Source: Acetivibrio sp964466645
Lineage (GTDB): Bacteria > Bacillota > Clostridia > Acetivibrionales > Acetivibrionaceae
NCBI GenBank assembly: GCA_964466645.1
Contig: CAYXPB010000267.1
Coordinates: 1 to 7,197 of the forward strand
Direction: 5' to 3'
Length of the DNA: 7,197 bases
Part shown: piece by piece, positions 5,506 through 7,197 of the stretch
Numbering within the stretch: position 1 is the first letter of the stretch
Layout of the letters: each line of letters begins with the position of its first letter
Translations under genes and position numbers: made by a program
Notes under the pieces: generated by a model
Database searches by the model: none
Told to the model about the DNA's origin: nothing
Seen by the model: the letters and a program-made list of their open reading frames with translations, nothing else

Positions 5506-5671
5506 TCTGGTCTTGAAGAAATTGCTGCATCATGGATTTAGAAAGGATACAGTAATAGCTAGATTAAGAAAAGTTACTACTTCTCTCTGGTGATTTTTTA
5601 AACAATACAAGTTCAAGATTTCTGAAGTAGATGTTTGGGTGAATAGAGGAAAGAGTTCCAAAATTGAATGA
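5506..5671 (+). pseudogene. Broken excisionase-family (HTH_17-type) DNA-binding protein gene
   Basis: Two frames together spell a small helix-turn-helix protein. Bases 5509-5529 read GLEEIAA. A shift of one frame at about 5528 then gives HHGFRKDTVIARLRK, and after an in-frame TGA at 5591-5593 the same frame continues QYKFKISEVDVWVNRGKSSKIE to TGA 5669-5671. The order LEEIAA, a second helix with KDTV, and KFK.SEVD.WV is that of excisionase-like regulators often encoded in front of restriction or methylation genes. The middle part, where a KxPxxKVG-like wing would be, is scrambled. The gene is therefore dead by frameshift and stop. It lies 81 bases before the large frame starting at 5753. Confidence 0.55.
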
Positions 5672-5752
5672 GCCATCAATGACAATAATTGCCTAAGTTG
5701 TGAAAAGGCCTAATAAAATAAATTTTGAACTTTAATATTTTGATAGGTGGAG

Positions 5753-7197
5753 ATGATTTTTTTGGAGAATAGTATATTAGATTTTAAAGATTGGTTACGA
5801 AATGAAAAAAAAATCATTAACGTTTTAACTGTAGAAAGTATTATTGAAGATTTTAAAGAGGCTTCAGAATTTGCAATAAAAATGAAATATACTAAGATGA
5901 ATCTTACTGCAATCAAGTTACCATATCAATTTGAAATGCTCAGCGATAAAATTAGAAGAAATATTTTTTTTAGTATGAAAGACAAATTAAGCAAAGGAGG
6001 AATTTCTCAAGCATTAAACCTTTATTATCAATATTTATGTTTTATTAATCAAAGGCAAAATCTTAACGATGATAGCCCTAAGAATGTTGAGATTAAAGTT
6101 AGTAGTGTTGAAATTAATGATAGCATTGGTCAGACACATAAGCAACAGAAGAATCAGGTAGAGTCGTTTATGAATTGGCTTAAAGGAAAGGGTTATACTG
6201 AAACTGCTTCTACGAGCTACATTTCTAAGATCAAATCCATCGATGATTTATGCATGGAAGAAAAATTAACAGATATATCACTTATAAACATTACGTCAGT
6301 GAAGGAATTTGATCAAATTGCTAAAAGTATATTTGAAAACAGAGTGTTTAAGTATGCGAATAATGTAGCCAACAATAAGTATACGCTAGTACTTGATGAC
6401 TATAGGAAATTTTTGAACTACTATGAAAGTAATAATGAATATTATGACTTGAATTTTGAATCTGAGATCTCTAAGCATAGTGAAAAAACCGATGCAAACT
6501 TAAATAATGATATAAAGGATATATTCAAATTAAATTGCTTATTATTTGAAGCATTTTGCCGTGAAACTGTATTATCTAAACTAGATAAAGTGGCGACAGG
6601 AAATGCATTTGAAATTTTTGGTTTGTATTGTAGTAAAAAAGGTATCCATTCAATGTCTGATTTGATGGGATTTGACTTTAAAAATAGAAGTTTTGTTAGC
6701 AAGTTATCAGTATACAAAGCAGAATTATTAGAAAATTACTGGGTTTGGTACCGAAAACGGTTTTTGCTGGATACTAATTTAAAAAGTAATCGGGAATTGG
6801 ATTATAAGCAAAATAAGAGTAAAAACATGGATTCTATATGCGGGACAACAGTCAAAGAGGCTCTGATTGAGTTCTCGAACAATTACAAAGGTGAAATCAA
6901 AACAAGAGTGGAGATTGTTGAGGAACTTTCTGCAAAATATGGGCATAACGAATATTCGATTTTCCCTGCCGATTATGAGATAGGCTTGAGTAACAGTCAA
7001 CCGAAGTTGTTCAAGCGGATAGACCACGGTGCATATTTGTGCTTGGGTTACGATGCTGCACAAACTGGAATTACTGCCTTATCACAAACTCAAGTCGATG
7101 GTTACAGTTTAACTAGTGTTGACGAAAAATCAAAACTCATAGTGAAGTTGTCAATATTCCTTGACACATTTTTCTCGAGTAGTAATTTATGTAAATT
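5753..7197 (+). CDS. Large protein, 5' part only; putative restriction/defence protein with helical repeats and winged-helix-like segment
   Basis: The frame is open from 5753 to the window end (481 codons plus two bases) and continues outside. ATG 5753 abuts AGGTGGAG; TTG 5762 lies nine bases behind that site and may be the real start. No signal peptide is seen. Three helical stretches are visible: residues about 1-100 (ending ALNLYYQYLCFIN), 136-225 (FMNWLKGKGYTETASTSYISK ... VLDDYRKFLNYYE) and 255-340. Residues about 366-432 look like a small winged-helix domain: KEALIEF, TRVEIVEELSAKYG, YSIFPADYEIG and the closing GAYLCLGYD. I associate this module, with its S(I)xPxDY signature, with restriction-type proteins and McrB-like or HNH nucleases. 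No catalytic motif is present in the visible part; any ATPase or nuclease domain would lie beyond 7197. The dead excisionase-like gene upstream fits a restriction or defence locus. The function is a moderate-to-weak inference; the coding frame itself is secure. Confidence 0.6.
   Translation, partial: MIFLENSILDFKDWLRNEKKIINVLTVESIIEDFKEASEFAIKMKYTKMNLTAIKLPYQFEMLSDKIRRNIFFSMKDKLSKGGISQALNLYYQYLCFINQRQNLNDDSPKNVEIKVSSVEINDSIGQTHKQQKNQVESFMNWLKGKGYTETASTSYISKIKSIDDLCMEEKLTDISLINITSVKEFDQIAKSIFENRVFKYANNVANNKYTLVLDDYRKFLNYYESNNEYYDLNFESEISKHSEKTDANLNNDIKDIFKLNCLLFEAFCRETVLSKLDKVATGNAFEIFGLYCSKKGIHSMSDLMGFDFKNRSFVSKLSVYKAELLENYWVWYRKRFLLDTNLKSNRELDYKQNKSKNMDSICGTTVKEALIEFSNNYKGEIKTRVEIVEELSAKYGHNEYSIFPADYEIGLSNSQPKLFKRIDHGAYLCLGYDAAQTGITALSQTQVDGYSLTSVDEKSKLIVKLSIFLDTFFSSSNLCK

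Noticed and set aside
5710..7063. Three minus-strand open frames (68-94 codons) at 5710-5916, 6442-6717 and 6779-7063
   Set aside because: They lie opposite the long plus-strand frame and show no domains; they are antisense shadows.
1..7197. CRISPR arrays, tRNA and rRNA genes
   Set aside because: No regularly spaced direct repeats and no cloverleaf with a standard T-arm were found on reading either strand.

Overview
The window is AT-rich DNA of a low-GC Gram-positive bacterium. An orphan type I dockerin and a secreted hydrolase with a CBM2-like module point to a cellulolytic, probably cellulosome-forming clostridium (Acetivibrio/Ruminiclostridium type). This is inferred from protein motifs only. 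The region is an accessory, decaying one: four substantial genes (one cut by the window end) lie among gene remnants, hairpins and an inverted-repeat element.

Layout. Bases 1-65 hold the last codons of a plus-strand gene. A perfect 20-bp hairpin at 131-178 separates it from a convergent minus-strand dockerin fragment (274-534) that has lost its catalytic part. A weak open-frame remnant (582-773) follows. Bases 1001-2329 encode an exported alpha/beta hydrolase with a Ser-Asp-His triad and an N-terminal CBM2-like module in which the three positions expected to carry the cellulose-binding tryptophans are Cys, Cys and Arg. Bases 2445-2649 are a 205-bp inverted-repeat element with two internal hairpins.

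Bases 2798-4376 form a two-gene unit read as a polymorphic toxin/immunity pair. The first protein has an N-terminal domain resembling Hcp/tail-tube (TssD) proteins, a charged linker and a C-terminal zinc-deaminase-like domain (HAE ... CKGIC). The second is a small acidic protein in the immunity position. Short sequences resembling the 3' end of the toxin gene lie on both sides of the pair (2358-2408 weak, 4439-4510 stronger), and a degenerate copy of one end of the 205-bp element lies just behind the immunity gene (4404-4443). This fits a locus where toxin tips have been exchanged or displaced.

Bases 4511-5505 carry no intact gene, only a terminator-like hairpin and a strongly self-complementary stretch (4591-4728). 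Bases 5506-5671 are a broken excisionase-type helix-turn-helix gene. From 5753 a plus-strand frame runs off the window end (at least 481 codons). It has helical repeats and a winged-helix-like segment ending in a PADYE motif, a combination I associate with restriction/defence proteins. The right half therefore looks like an inter-bacterial conflict and phage-defence island next to plant-polymer degradation genes. The best candidate for an undescribed system is the Hcp-like/deaminase toxin with its immunity partner and flanking remnants.
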